From assembly GCA_003330885.1 (NCBI GenBank), contig CP030277.1, forward strand, positions 2,902,001 to 2,966,000: a stretch of 64,000 bases of DNA, read 5' to 3'. Below the pieces are notes generated by a model. That model worked only from the letters and a program-made list of their open reading frames with translations, was not told where the DNA came from and searched no databases. This DNA is from Rhodobiaceae bacterium. Lineage in GTDB: Bacteria > Pseudomonadota > Alphaproteobacteria > Parvibaculales > Parvibaculaceae. Positions 47,249-56,231 of this stretch are shown here, piece by piece (position 1 is the first letter of the stretch; each line of letters opens with the position of its first letter). Position numbers and translations under genes: made by a program.

Positions 47249-48490
47249 TTAGCGCGTCCAGCAGCCACTCTCATTCGAGCGATAGCCGAGAGATTTGTAT
47301 GTCGCGTCGATCAGTGACTGCCCGCGATCATTGAGGAGGATGCCAACGCCCATGCGGTTCATATTGTAACCGAAGGACATGGCATTCTCTGGATCGGCAA
47401 ACCCGATCGAGCCCCCCATCCCCACATGACCGAAGGCAGATTCCGACATAAGTGCGGACGAGTCCGGTGTGTCCTTAAGCCCACGATTATCCATGCTCTT
47501 CATAAAGCCAAGGGCAAAACGCGAGGCGATAAGGAGCGTCGCATCTTCATGGGTCCCCATAGAGATACGCCCCATGCGCGCCAGCGTATCCGGCCCCATC
47601 AGTTTTACGCCATTGAGTTCGCCGCCATTGGCAAGGGGCGCATACATGCCCGCAAGACCGCGCCCATTGGTGATACCATTGGCAGACCCAATCTCCGCCG
47701 CATGCGCTTCGCGTGAGTTAAAGTTGAAACCACCGCCATTGAGCAAGAAGAGCGACGACGGAGAGGTCGGGTCCGTCATGACGGCCTGCGTAAATTTGCT
47801 GAGCGGTGCGTCCGCATCCGGTAGCGTCGGAATCATATCGGCAATGCGCGGCTCAACGCTCTCCGGCGTCCCGATCCAGAAGTCGAGGCCCAAGGGCCCC
47901 GCCACTTCATCGGCAAAATACTGACCCAAACGCTTTCCAGCAGCACGGTGAACAAGTTCACCAACCGTCCAGGCAAATGTCACGCCGTGATAGCCGTTGC
48001 GTGTGCCGGGCACCCAGAAGGCTTCTTCGTTTTGCACCAGGTCGACCATATATTCATAGTCGTTATAGCCACCCTCTTTCACCTGAGGGCGCACATGAGG
48101 CACACCAGCGGAATGATCAAGCATCATCGCAACGGTCGTGTCTTCTTTCCCGTTACAGGCATATTCAGGCCAGTAGTCAGCAACCTTCGCATTGAGGTCG
48201 AGCTTGCCCTGATCAACCAGCATATTGGCGCAAAGCGCTGTCGCCCCCTTGGTACAGGAAAAGACAATTGAGACACTGTCTTCTTCCCAGTCGGCACCAT
48301 CGCGTTCTTTCTTACCGCCCCAAAGATCGACGACCTTCTCGCCTTCAATAGTGATGGCCACATTGGCGCCGACTTCGTCGCGTGAAGTAAGATTTTCGAC
48401 AAAGGCCTCCACCACGCCGGCGAATTTTTCATCGCACACGCCCGTGACTTTGCCACCTGGTGTGTTTTCGCTGATCGTAGTGAGGCCCAT
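47249..48490 (-). CDS. Serine hydrolase, class C beta-lactamase fold (EstB-like)
   Basis: 413 residues, no signal peptide. The catalytic SxxK is SCTKG in SVSIVFSCTKGATALCANML. A Tyr motif around YHGVTFAWTVGELVHR follows. FGHVGMGGSIGFADPENAMSFGYNMNRMG is the C-terminal landmark of the family. Probably an esterase or carboxypeptidase-type enzyme rather than a beta-lactamase. It may be co-transcribed with the RidA and SGNH genes upstream (37 bp gap to RidA). Confidence 0.88.
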   Translation of the reverse strand: MGLTTISENTPGGKVTGVCDEKFAGVVEAFVENLTSRDEVGANVAITIEGEKVVDLWGGKKERDGADWEEDSVSIVFSCTKGATALCANMLVDQGKLDLNAKVADYWPEYACNGKEDTTVAMMLDHSAGVPHVRPQVKEGGYNDYEYMVDLVQNEEAFWVPGTRNGYHGVTFAWTVGELVHRAAGKRLGQYFADEVAGPLGLDFWIGTPESVEPRIADMIPTLPDADAPLSKFTQAVMTDPTSPSSLFLLNGGGFNFNSREAHAAEIGSANGITNGRGLAGMYAPLANGGELNGVKLMGPDTLARMGRISMGTHEDATLLIASRFALGFMKSMDNRGLKDTPDSSALMSESAFGHVGMGGSIGFADPENAMSFGYNMNRMGVGILLNDRGQSLIDATYKSLGYRSNESGCWTR

Positions 48491-48527
48491 ATCGTTTCTC
48501 CCGTTTTCTAGTTTGAATTCTTATTCG

Positions 48528-48917
48528 TTAGATGTGTGCAATGACCTTAATCTCAACCACCGCACCGGGGATCGCAAGCTCTGTCGTGCCGACTGCCGTC
48601 CAGGCAGGATAAGGCTCTTTCACGTAGCGGTCTTTGACGCCAATAAATTCCTGAATGTGCGAGCCAAGACCGATATGAAAGGTGGTCATTTCCACAATAT
48701 CGTCAAACGTTGCACCGGCCTCTTTGAGCACAAGCCCAACACTTTCAAAAGCGAGCGTAAATTGCTCATCAAGATTTTCCGGTGATTTGCCGTCGGGGCC
48801 GATACCGATCTGACCCGACGCATACACGCGGTTGTCAATGACCGTGGCGGGCGCGAAATGAAACACATCATAGTTTGTTTTCATTGCCTCTGGGACAACA
48901 GTCTTAAAATTGCTCAT
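48528..48917 (-). CDS. RidA-like protein lacking the catalytic Arg
   Basis: 129 residues with the YjgF/RidA fold (VIDNRVYASGQIGIGPDGKSPENLDEQFTLAFESVGLVLKEAGATFDDIVEMTTFHIG). In deaminase members the ligand-binding Arg (Arg105 in E. coli) lies in PARSCVEV. Here the same place reads PAWTAVGTTELA with Trp106. It therefore belongs to the non-deaminase RidA group. Function unknown. The ATG overlaps the SGNH gene by 14 bp. Confidence 0.88.
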   Translation of the reverse strand: MSNFKTVVPEAMKTNYDVFHFAPATVIDNRVYASGQIGIGPDGKSPENLDEQFTLAFESVGLVLKEAGATFDDIVEMTTFHIGLGSHIQEFIGVKDRYVKEPYPAWTAVGTTELAIPGAVVEIKVIAHI

Positions 48918-49647
48918 TGGATTCCTCCAGCAGATTGGGTTGACGTGAATTAAAGCGCCGCATTAGAAGCGGCTTCAAACGTGACGTGAGCAGACTGTAC
49001 CCCTCGGGCGAGAGGGACAGGCCGTCCCAACGAAAAATCTCATCGCGCATCTCTTCATCATCCGTGAACATGAGCGATGCGACATCAAGATAGATCACAT
49101 CGTCGCGCGCTGCGGCAAACGCTTCAATAAGACCATTCGCCCTTTTGGCCCCGAACCATCTTGCCGCCCGCATGGGTGAAGGACGGATAGAAACAAAAAT
49201 AACGGGCGCCGAAACTTCATGGGCTCTGAGCGCAGAGAGAAACACCTTGAAGCCGCTGAGCAACTCCTCAGGCGTTCGGCCTTGCACATCTGCCATATCT
49301 TCGGCCCCTGCGATCACCACAACCGCACGCGGTTGATACGGTTTGATAATGCGCGCGGCGAAATAGGTAAGGTGATCCAGATAAGCCCCGCCAAACCCCC
49401 GGTTTAAAACCGGAAGTGGCGCCATGTCCTCCTCCAGCGTTTCCCAGAGGCGTACATCGCGTCCCCCAACAAACACAATCCCACCCTTGGGCGGTGGGTT
49501 AGACACATCCAGCCGTTCAAACTCTGAAACTTCGCCAGCCCAATAGTCTGGGCTACTGGACGCCAGCAGCACATAGACCAGAAAAGCGAAAAGGAGCACG
49601 ACAAAGACGGCAGCAGCAATCCCGAGACGAATGAGTGTCTCCCGCAT
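48904..49647 (-). CDS. Membrane-anchored SGNH-fold protein, likely inactive
   Basis: 247 residues with an N-terminal helix (about 7-29). Blocks of the SGNH fold are recognisable but catalytic positions are changed: block I FVGGRDVRLW (59-68) has Arg63 where Ser is expected; block III GAEDM (114-118) has Glu for Asn; block V DGLSLSPEGY has Ser211 for His. Only Asp208 remains. NRGFGG (82-87) of block II is intact. It is likely a pseudoenzyme, or a protein with another activity. It overlaps RidA by 14 bp. Confidence 0.8.
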   Translation of the reverse strand: MRETLIRLGIAAAVFVVLLFAFLVYVLLASSSPDYWAGEVSEFERLDVSNPPPKGGIVFVGGRDVRLWETLEEDMAPLPVLNRGFGGAYLDHLTYFAARIIKPYQPRAVVVIAGAEDMADVQGRTPEELLSGFKVFLSALRAHEVSAPVIFVSIRPSPMRAARWFGAKRANGLIEAFAAARDDVIYLDVASLMFTDDEEMRDEIFRWDGLSLSPEGYSLLTSRLKPLLMRRFNSRQPNLLEESNEQF

Positions 49648-49676
49648 TACCGCTGCCTCTCTGTCTTTGTGTTAGA

Positions 49677-49720
49677 GCATTTTCAGCAAAAGTTGACAGA
49701 CTTTTGCGGTTCGAAAATGC
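49677..49720. repeat. Dispersed palindromic repeat, copy 7
   Basis: GCATTTTC/GAAAATGC arms with AGCAAAAGT and ACTTTTGCGG; almost the same as copy 1. Confidence 0.85.
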
Positions 49721-49735
49721 GACAAAATAAAAGCC

Positions 49736-50740
49736 CTAACGCTGAACAGTAAGGACAACTTTGCCCTTCACTTTTCGGCCACCCATATCGTTGAGCGCAT
49801 CAGCGGCTTTTTCAAGCGGATAGGTTGCTGAGATATGTGGCTTCAGCTGCCCCTTCTTGAACATGTCCATCAGTTCCGCGAGGTTTTCCTGATGCTCTGC
49901 TGGTTCGCGGCCTGTATAGGCGCCCCAGAATACACCAACAATCTGACAGTTCTTAAGCAATGCCAGATTGAGAGGAATTTTAGGGATCGGGCCAGCGGCA
50001 AAACCAATGACCAGAAATCGACCTTCCCAGGCGGTGGCGCGAAGCGCGGGCTCTGAATAGGAACCGCCAACCGGGTCATAAACCACGTCAGCGCCCTGAC
50101 CACCCGTCAGTTCTTTGATCTTGTCTGAGAACGCTTTTTGTTCGTCGCGACTCATTTCGCCGGATGGATAAAGAATGGTCTCATCTGCGCCATGGTCACG
50201 GCAAACCTGAAGCTTGTCTTCAGTAGAAGCCGCTGCAATGACCCGTGCGCCCATCGCCTTGCCAAGCTCAACTGCCGCAAGACCAACACCGCCAGCTGCA
50301 CCCATCACAAGAAGGCTCTCACCTGGCTGAATGTTCGCGCGGCGGCGAAGAGCAAAGTGAGAGGTGCCATAGGTCATCAGGAAGGCTGACCCAGTGTTGT
50401 AATCCATCTCATCAGGGATGGGCGTGCAGCGAGCTTCGTCGACAACGATCTCTTCAACAAAACCACCCCAGCCACAGGACCCGATCACCCGATCGCCTTC
50501 TTTGACGTTTTTGACGCCGGGCCCGACTTTCGCGACCCGGCCCGCAACTTCACCACCAGGAGCGAAGGGAAGCGGCGGCTTGAACTGGTACTTATTTTCA
50601 ATGATCAACACGTCTGGGAAATTGACCGACGCAGCATGGACCTCGATGAGGACCTGCCCCTCGCCAGGCTCCGGACTGGGCACATCTTCGATGACCAGGC
50701 TCTCTGGTGGACCATATTCTTTGCAAAGGACGGCTTTCAT
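49736..50740 (-). CDS. NADPH:quinone oxidoreductase, zinc-less MDR
   Basis: 334 residues. Start MKAVLCKEYGPPESLVIEDVPSPEPGEGQVLIEVHAASVNFPDVLII. The NADP-binding motif is GAAGGVGLAAVELGKAMGARVIAAAS. No structural-zinc cysteines are present. It reduces quinones or enones. The divergent region to the TrmH gene carries a possible small RNA. Confidence 0.9.
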   Translation of the reverse strand: MKAVLCKEYGPPESLVIEDVPSPEPGEGQVLIEVHAASVNFPDVLIIENKYQFKPPLPFAPGGEVAGRVAKVGPGVKNVKEGDRVIGSCGWGGFVEEIVVDEARCTPIPDEMDYNTGSAFLMTYGTSHFALRRRANIQPGESLLVMGAAGGVGLAAVELGKAMGARVIAAASTEDKLQVCRDHGADETILYPSGEMSRDEQKAFSDKIKELTGGQGADVVYDPVGGSYSEPALRATAWEGRFLVIGFAAGPIPKIPLNLALLKNCQIVGVFWGAYTGREPAEHQENLAELMDMFKKGQLKPHISATYPLEKAADALNDMGGRKVKGKVVLTVQR

Positions 50741-50908
50741 GTGACCGCGGCTCCCTGTTTTTATGATTGCGTTGCCGACATCTTACCCATCACCCGCCAA
50801 AGCGCCACCAGGCAGATGTCCCGTCCTAAAACAAGACAGAGCGTCTCAAATTGAGGGCCACTGCGTAGAGCGAAAACTGAAAATCGGCAGTTTTGCAGCA
50901 ATTTTTGG

Positions 50909-50936
50909 TTGGCACGCCGCTCGCACTCTCTAAGAC
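50909..50936 (+). promoter_or_regulatory. Weak candidate promoter for the small RNA
   Basis: TTGGCA (50909-50914) with a 16-bp spacer to TAAGAC (50931-50936). The -35 is good and the -10 has only three consensus matches. Confidence 0.25.
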
Positions 50937-50939
50937 AAG

Positions 50940-51082
50940 ACAGGATCAGGCACATTTGAGCGATCAGCACCCGCTCGTACCTACCTGGGAATGCGCAGAA
51001 CCGACCGGCAGTGATCCTCATAGCCGTTGGTTCTAAGCAGGGGATACGGAGGCTTTCAGCGATGGAAGCCTCCGTTTTGTTT
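50940..51082 (+). ncRNA. Candidate small RNA with intrinsic terminator
   Basis: No frame of merit lies in this stretch on either strand, yet it ends in a very strong terminator (51046-51082) and no gene reads into it from the plus strand. AGGATCA (50942-50948) can pair with TGATCCT (51012-51018), and GAGCG (50958-50962) with CGCTC (50972-50976). It lies in the 426-bp gap between the quinone oxidoreductase and TrmH genes. It is not a tRNA, 4.5S RNA or tmRNA by any motif I can see. The 5' end is only a guess from a weak promoter-like sequence. Confidence 0.35.
51046..51082 (+). terminator. Strong intrinsic terminator of the small RNA
   Basis: ACGGAGGCTTTC pairs with GGAAGCCTCCGT (11 of 12) across a six-base loop and runs into TTTTGTTTG. 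Confidence 0.8.
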
Positions 51083-51166
51083 GGGGGCCCACCCTGTCGA
51101 AACTTGCACCTCACCTCTTCATTGACTAAGCCATTGAGGCAATTTCAACTATGACTAGGTGACCCT

Positions 51167-51721
51167 GTGCGCGGCTATTTCGGCATTGGAGCGGAAGAAA
51201 TTTCAAAGCCCATGAACATGGGCAACATCATCCGTTCAGGACACGCTTTCGGGGCGAGCTTCGTTTTCACAGTAAATGCATTTTATTCAGTGAGAGCCGC
51301 CAAGTCCGATACATCAAAGACACCCAATCACCTGCCCTATTACGAGTGGGAAAGTGTCGGCGACATGGCTTTCCCGAAAGGATGCCAATTGGTCGGCATT
51401 GAACTGACCGAAGACGCCATCGAGCTTCCAAGCTTTCGCCACCCTCTGAACGCTGCCTATGTCTTGGGGCCGGAACGTGGCAGCCTGTCGGGCGAAATGG
51501 TCGCCGCCTGCGATCATGTGATCAAGATCCCGACTGCCTTTTGTCTCAACGTACAAATCGCCGGGGCCATCGTCATGTATGACCGTGTTAAATCTCTCGG
51601 GAACTTTGCCGATCGCGCCTTGATGCCGGGTGCACCGCAAGAGGAGAAGAAACCCCATCAGCATGGGGGACGCTTCCTACGCTCGACCAAGCCGCGCGAC
51701 AATAAGAGCGAACAAACATGA
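51167..51721 (+). CDS. SpoU/TrmH-family RNA 2'-O-methyltransferase
   Basis: 184 residues from GTG 51167. The SPOUT knot motifs are NMGNIIRSGHAFGASFVFTVNAFYS, AYVLGPERGSLSGEMV and LNVQIAGAIVMYDR. The C-terminus is basic and disordered. Target tRNA or rRNA position is not known. The TGA overlaps the ATG of the mechanosensitive-channel gene by 4 bp, so they are translated together. Confidence 0.9.
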   Translation: MRGYFGIGAEEISKPMNMGNIIRSGHAFGASFVFTVNAFYSVRAAKSDTSKTPNHLPYYEWESVGDMAFPKGCQLVGIELTEDAIELPSFRHPLNAAYVLGPERGSLSGEMVAACDHVIKIPTAFCLNVQIAGAIVMYDRVKSLGNFADRALMPGAPQEEKKPHQHGGRFLRSTKPRDNKSEQT

Positions 51722-54123
51722 GCACTGCGGTCAAATCACTACTGGTCTTCGGCCTGCTGTTTTCTGCTTTCGCGATCACAACACCCAGCATTGCAAGTAC
51801 CGCCGAACCGGCATGGAAATTCAACCGAACCTTCAATGCATGGTCCCGGTCGCTCGATGCCATAGAGACAGAACTCGCAAAACCGGAGCATGCGGCAGAA
51901 GAAGATGAAGGTGTTCGGGAAACTCTGACTCAGATCAGAGCAGATGCGGTGGCGGCCCGCAACGCAGCCACTGACTTTGCAACAAATTCAGAAGACCTGT
52001 TGGCGGCCCTGGGCGAGCGCCCTGCTGAAGGAGAGCCGGAAGAAGCCCGCGACGTTCAGCAGAAACGGCGCCAATATGAAGCGGAAGTTGCTGACTTTCG
52101 CGGGCGCGCCGCGCAGGCCCAACTCATCATCCGCCGGGTTGATACCTTGACTCTACGCCTTTCAGGGATCGAGCAAGGTCTGGCTGTCACCCTGCTCCTC
52201 ACGCGCACACCGAGCCCCCTTGGCTGGGAAACCCTGAAAACAATCCCGCTTGCCGCCTCAACCTATTTTTCCCGCTTGGGCACAGCACCTCTTGAATGGT
52301 GGCGCGCGCCAACAGAACAAAACCAAACGCCATTTCAACGCCTGACTCCTCTTGGAATTCTCATCACGATTCTGGCCATCGCTCTCTTCGGACGCCGGCT
52401 TCTCGTGGAATGGCTGGGCCGTGATGAACGCATCTCAGAACCGAGCTATACCCGCAGGCTCTTGGGCGCGAGCACAGCAGCCCTCGCCAATGGTCTGCTT
52501 CCAGCTCTTTTTGCCGGCCTGCTTTGGCTCACCTTCAACTTTGCCTTCTCCCTCAATGAGGGCCCGTTCCTCAATCTCGTAAACGGCTTTGTCACAGCCC
52601 TTTTGATCGCAATCGCCGCATTGTCTCTGCCGCGCGCCGCGCTATCACCATCATTGCCAAACTGGCGCGTTGTCCCCATCAAACCCAAATATGCCCAACA
52701 TCTGACACAGCGGATCGGGGCTCTAGGCATTCTCTTCGGCGCAGATGTTTTTGTGAGCTTCACGAGCGATCCTGCCGACGCAGCTTTCCTGGCAATCTAC
52801 AGTGCCCTCACCGCGACCCTCGAAGCGATCCTCATCATCGATCTTCTGCGTCCCGCTTTGTGGCGCGCCGACCCTGATTGGAGCGCTGGCCGCGGTGACG
52901 AGGATCAAGCACCCTCCCAAGCAAAACCATCAGACCGGCGCCGCACAATCGCCTGGCAGGGCCTTCGCATTGCAATCGGTCTCATCGCCCTTACCGGCGC
53001 TGTGGCAGCCTGGGTCGGCTATACAGCACTGTCCATCTATCTGATCGGAAGTTTGATCGGCAGTGCGCTTACCGTTGGCGCTCTTTTTCTCGCCCGCGCT
53101 CTGTTTGCTGAATGGATCGGCATCCTCATGCGTCGAAAGGAAGCCGCCGACTGGCTCGCTCTGTCTGAAGATGGCAGCAGCACGGTCGCCTTCTGGTTGA
53201 TCAGCTTTATGCAAGTGGCGGTCTATATCACCGGCGCAGCCCTCATAGGTGCCGTCTGGGGCATTCCGCTCAATGATTTTTGGACGATCACATACAATCT
53301 GCTGACCGGCATTAGCATAGGTGGTGTCACCATCTCCTTCGCCGACATTCTTGAAGCCCTGTTTGTGTTCATCGCAACGATCGTCATCTTCCGGCTGATC
53401 AAAAAGCTGCTTCGCGACACGGTGTTGCCCCAAACACGCCTCGATGCCGGTGCACAATATTCAATTGCCACGATCTTTGGGTATGTGGGAATCATCACGG
53501 CTGTGCTGCTCACTGCCACCACACTGGGCGTGGAGTTTCAAAGCCTTCTCATTATCGCTGGCGCCTTGTCTGTCGGCATTGGCTTTGGTCTCCAAAACAT
53601 CGCCAACAATTTCATCTCCGGCCTGATTCTCCTTTTTGAAAGACCCATCAAAGTCGGTGACCTCATCGAAATTGGCGACACGCTCGGTCACATCACCCAT
53701 ATCAATGTACGGCGCACGGAAGTGGAGACCTTCCAGCGTGCCGAAGTGATGATCCCAAACTCGGAGCTGGTGGCGACATCAGTGATCAATTGGACCCACT
53801 CAGACCGCAAGGCACGGATTGAGATCAATGTCGGGGTCGCCTATGGCTCAGACACCGAGCTTGTGCGGGAAACGCTGATAGCAGCGGCTAAGAATGTGGA
53901 CAAAATCGTCTCCTGGCCGAGCCCCGATGTGCTGTTCCTGGAATTCGGCGACTCAAGTCTCAACTTCCAGCTCCGGTGTTTCACGAGTGACGTGTCTTCT
54001 CGGATTACCACATCATCCAGCCTGCGCTTTGAAATTGATCGACTGTTCCGAGAAGCCGGAATCGAGATTCCGTTCCCACAACGGGTCATTCATATGGCTT
54101 CCGACGAGAACAAAGCGACATAA
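51718..54123 (+). CDS. Mechanosensitive channel of the MscS superfamily, DUF3772
   Basis: 801 residues. A signal peptide (to IASTAEP) is followed by a long periplasmic coiled-coil-rich DUF3772 domain (about 25-230). About ten helices follow (from residue 210). The MscS pore and beta domain lie in TLGVEFQSLLIIAGALSVGIGFGLQNIANNFISGLILLFERPIKVGDLIEIGDTLGHITHINVRRTEVETFQRAEVMIPNSEL... (given here only as separate blocks: ALSVGIGFGLQNIANNF and VGDLIEIGDTLG). It releases osmolytes on hypo-osmotic shock. Overlaps TrmH. Confidence 0.9.
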   Translation: MSTAVKSLLVFGLLFSAFAITTPSIASTAEPAWKFNRTFNAWSRSLDAIETELAKPEHAAEEDEGVRETLTQIRADAVAARNAATDFATNSEDLLAALGERPAEGEPEEARDVQQKRRQYEAEVADFRGRAAQAQLIIRRVDTLTLRLSGIEQGLAVTLLLTRTPSPLGWETLKTIPLAASTYFSRLGTAPLEWWRAPTEQNQTPFQRLTPLGILITILAIALFGRRLLVEWLGRDERISEPSYTRRLLGASTAALANGLLPALFAGLLWLTFNFAFSLNEGPFLNLVNGFVTALLIAIAALSLPRAALSPSLPNWRVVPIKPKYAQHLTQRIGALGILFGADVFVSFTSDPADAAFLAIYSALTATLEAILIIDLLRPALWRADPDWSAGRGDEDQAPSQAKPSDRRRTIAWQGLRIAIGLIALTGAVAAWVGYTALSIYLIGSLIGSALTVGALFLARALFAEWIGILMRRKEAADWLALSEDGSSTVAFWLISFMQVAVYITGAALIGAVWGIPLNDFWTITYNLLTGISIGGVTISFADILEALFVFIATIVIFRLIKKLLRDTVLPQTRLDAGAQYSIATIFGYVGIITAVLLTATTLGVEFQSLLIIAGALSVGIGFGLQNIANNFISGLILLFERPIKVGDLIEIGDTLGHITHINVRRTEVETFQRAEVMIPNSELVATSVINWTHSDRKARIEINVGVAYGSDTELVRETLIAAAKNVDKIVSWPSPDVLFLEFGDSSLNFQLRCFTSDVSSRITTSSSLRFEIDRLFREAGIEIPFPQRVIHMASDENKAT

Positions 54124-54212
54124 ACCAGCAAACAACTCTGCTTAAAGCCGCTGGCAATAAACCGCAGAGCCCGGTATGATTCTACTCAGCCTTATGGCTA
54201 GGGGGTCTCAAA

Positions 54213-54300
54213 AGCGTATTGCGCCTTACCAGATTCATCTAGGGGCAGAAAAACGCGCAAGCTTGGCGCGATTTTTTGGTCCGATTAGGCGCAACACGCT
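54213..54300. repeat. Long imperfect inverted repeat
   Basis: AGCGTATTGCGCCT (54213-54226) matches the reverse complement of AGGCGCAACACGCT (54287-54300) at 12 of 14 positions. A nested CGCGC-AAGCTTG-GCGCG hairpin lies between. No open frame. It is distinct from the eight-copy repeat family. It may be a small non-autonomous element or a regulatory hairpin before the IalB-like gene. The rest of 54124-54321 holds nothing I can identify. Confidence 0.65.
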
Positions 54301-54321
54301 CTAGGCAAGACAGATGGAAAA

Positions 54322-54864
54322 ATGATGCGGTTTTCAAAGCTTACAAAACTATTCCTCACCACAATGACAGCCGTCTGGTTTGGCATCTCCGCTGCTGCAG
54401 CTGAAGAGCCCAAACTCCTGGGCAAATATTCAGACTGGGCGGCCTACAGCTATGGGTCCGGCTCCAGCCGGATTTGCTATGTCATGTCTGAGCCAAAAGA
54501 GATGCAGCCGCGCGGCGCCAATAGAGGCGATGTGTTTCTAATGATTACACACCGCCCCGGTCAAAACGTGACCAATGAAGTGTCTATGCGGGCGGGCTAT
54601 CCATTTTCTGATCGCTCCCGGCCGTTTGCTCAAATCGGCTCTGACAAGTTCCAGATGTTTAGCGGCGTTTCTGAGGGCGGCGAAAACCGCTATTGGGCAT
54701 GGCTGAAGGACACAAGCGACGAAGACAGGATGGCAACCGCAATGCGCCGCGGCAGCTCCATGACAGTCAAAGGCACTTCCCAACGGGGAACCCTCACCAC
54801 AGATCGTTATTCTTTGTCCGGCATTACAGCTGCGCTGAACAAAATCGACGACACCTGCCGCTAA
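54322..54864 (+). CDS. Invasion-associated locus B (IalB) family protein
   Basis: 180 residues with a signal peptide (to AAAEEP). The IalB fold is seen in LGKYSDWAAYSYGSGSSRICYVMSEPKEMQP, where the Cys pairs with one near the C-terminus (DDTCR), and in GDVFLMITHRPGQNVTNEVSMRAGYPF. ATG 54322 or 54325 may start it. Secreted to periplasm or outer membrane. In alphaproteobacteria most members have no known function outside Bartonella. Confidence 0.85.
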   Translation: MMRFSKLTKLFLTTMTAVWFGISAAAAEEPKLLGKYSDWAAYSYGSGSSRICYVMSEPKEMQPRGANRGDVFLMITHRPGQNVTNEVSMRAGYPFSDRSRPFAQIGSDKFQMFSGVSEGGENRYWAWLKDTSDEDRMATAMRRGSSMTVKGTSQRGTLTTDRYSLSGITAALNKIDDTCR

Positions 54865-54941
54865 AAGCGGGTCGCGCTCCAAAAACAGCTAATTTCTGCG
54901 GTTTCCGAGCCTAGTTAAGGCTGCCTGCCACATAGGATGGC

Positions 54942-54961
54942 GCACGGGCCTCGGCCCGTGC
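54942..54961. promoter_or_regulatory. Perfect palindrome upstream of rlmN
   Basis: GCACGGGCC-TC-GGCCCGTGC: 9-bp perfect inverted repeat about 60 bp before rlmN. There is no T run, so it is not a terminator. It could be an operator or a leader hairpin. Confidence 0.5.
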
Positions 54962-55021
54962 TATGACGCGCCTCAGTGATACCCCGGAAGCGCCCAACAA
55001 GGGCGACGCTAAGAGGGCCAA

Positions 55022-56197
55022 ATGGCAACCATCCTCGACACCGCAAACAAAGCACGCCCCAAAAAGCGTCCGCGCAAGGCAGCGATGCCGGACGGACCCG
55101 TCTCGCTCATTGGCCTGACCCGTGAGGAGCTGGGCGACGCCCTGCGTGCTGTTGGGGTTGCCGAGAAACAGGTCCGGATGCGTGTCGGCCAGCTCTGGAA
55201 CGCCCTTTACCATCATGGGCACCAGGATTTCGCCAACGTCACAACCCTCTCAAAAGATCTGCGCACGAGCTTTGCGGAGCATTTCACGCTCACTCGTCCA
55301 GAAATCGTCACAGAACAGATCTCAACCGATGGCACCCGCAAATGGCTGATCCGACTGCCCTCAACGGACCCGCGCGCGCCTGCGCCAGAAGTGGAAGCCG
55401 TCTACATTCCTGAAGAGACCCGCGGAACACTCTGCATCTCCAGCCAGGTGGGCTGCACGCTGAATTGCACCTTCTGCCACACGGGCACGCAGAAACTTGT
55501 ACGCAATCTGACCGCCGGCGAAATTGTCGCTCAGGTCCTGATTGCCCGCGATGCCCTGGAAGAATGGCCGACGCCCCAGGAGGGGCGAAAGATCACAAAC
55601 GTCGTGCTCATGGGTATGGGCGAGCCGCTTTACAATTTCGACAATGTGAAACAGGCAATGGATATCGTCTCCGATGGAGAAGGGCTTTCGATTTCCAAGC
55701 GTCGCATTACCCTGTCCACGTCAGGCATTGTTCCAGAGATCGAACGCGTCGGGAATGAAATGGGTGTCATGCTCGCCATCTCGCTCCATGCGGTGAACAA
55801 TCCCACCCGTGACGAACTCGTACCGATCAACAAGAAATACTCTCTGAATGAGCTGTTGAAGGCCTGCCGTGAGTTTCCCGGTGTCTCCAACGCGCGGCGG
55901 ATCACGTTTGAATATGTGATGCTGAAGGGCGTGAATGACAGCCTGACAGACGCCAAGGAACTTGTGCGCCTGCTGAAAGGCATTCCCGCAAAGATAAACC
56001 TCATTCCCTTCAATGCCTGGCCCGGCGCGCCTTACGAGTGCTCCGACTGGGAACAGATTGAGAAATTCGCGGAGATCGTGAACAAAGCTGGCTATGCGAG
56101 TCCCATTCGCACACCCCGCGGTCGCGACATCATGGCAGCCTGCGGACAACTGAAATCAGCCAGCGAAAAAATCAAAGCAAGTCAGATTTCAGCTTAA
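55022..56197 (+). CDS. rlmN: 23S rRNA/tRNA adenine-C2 methyltransferase RlmN
   Basis: Radical-SAM methyltransferase for A2503 of 23S rRNA and A37 of some tRNAs. The CX3CX2C cluster is CTLNCTFC with Cys145, Cys149 and Cys152. [10 protein letters not shown] and [17 protein letters not shown] are typical. The acceptor Cys lies in DIMAACGQL near the end. 391 residues is slightly long because of a basic N-terminal stretch. Confidence 0.95.
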   Translation: MATILDTANKARPKKRPRKAAMPDGPVSLIGLTREELGDALRAVGVAEKQVRMRVGQLWNALYHHGHQDFANVTTLSKDLRTSFAEHFTLTRPEIVTEQISTDGTRKWLIRLPSTDPRAPAPEVEAVYIPEETRGTLCISSQVGCTLNCTFCHTGTQKLVRNLTAGEIVAQVLIARDALEEWPTPQEGRKITNVVLMGMGEPLYNFDNVKQAMDIVSDGEGLSISKRRITLSTSGIVPEIERVGNEMGVMLAISLHAVNNPTRDELVPINKKYSLNELLKACREFPGVSNARRITFEYVMLKGVNDSLTDAKELVRLLKGIPAKINLIPFNAWPGAPYECSDWEQIEKFAEIVNKAGYASPIRTPRGRDIMAACGQLKSASEKIKASQISA

Positions 56198-56231
56198 CAA
56201 GCCGTAACACCCTAAAACGCACCCGGCTGAT

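Noticed and set aside
54865-54915. Possible ninth copy of the dispersed repeat
   Set aside because: Only short fragments (TCTGCGG, TTTCCGAG) match; arms do not pair.
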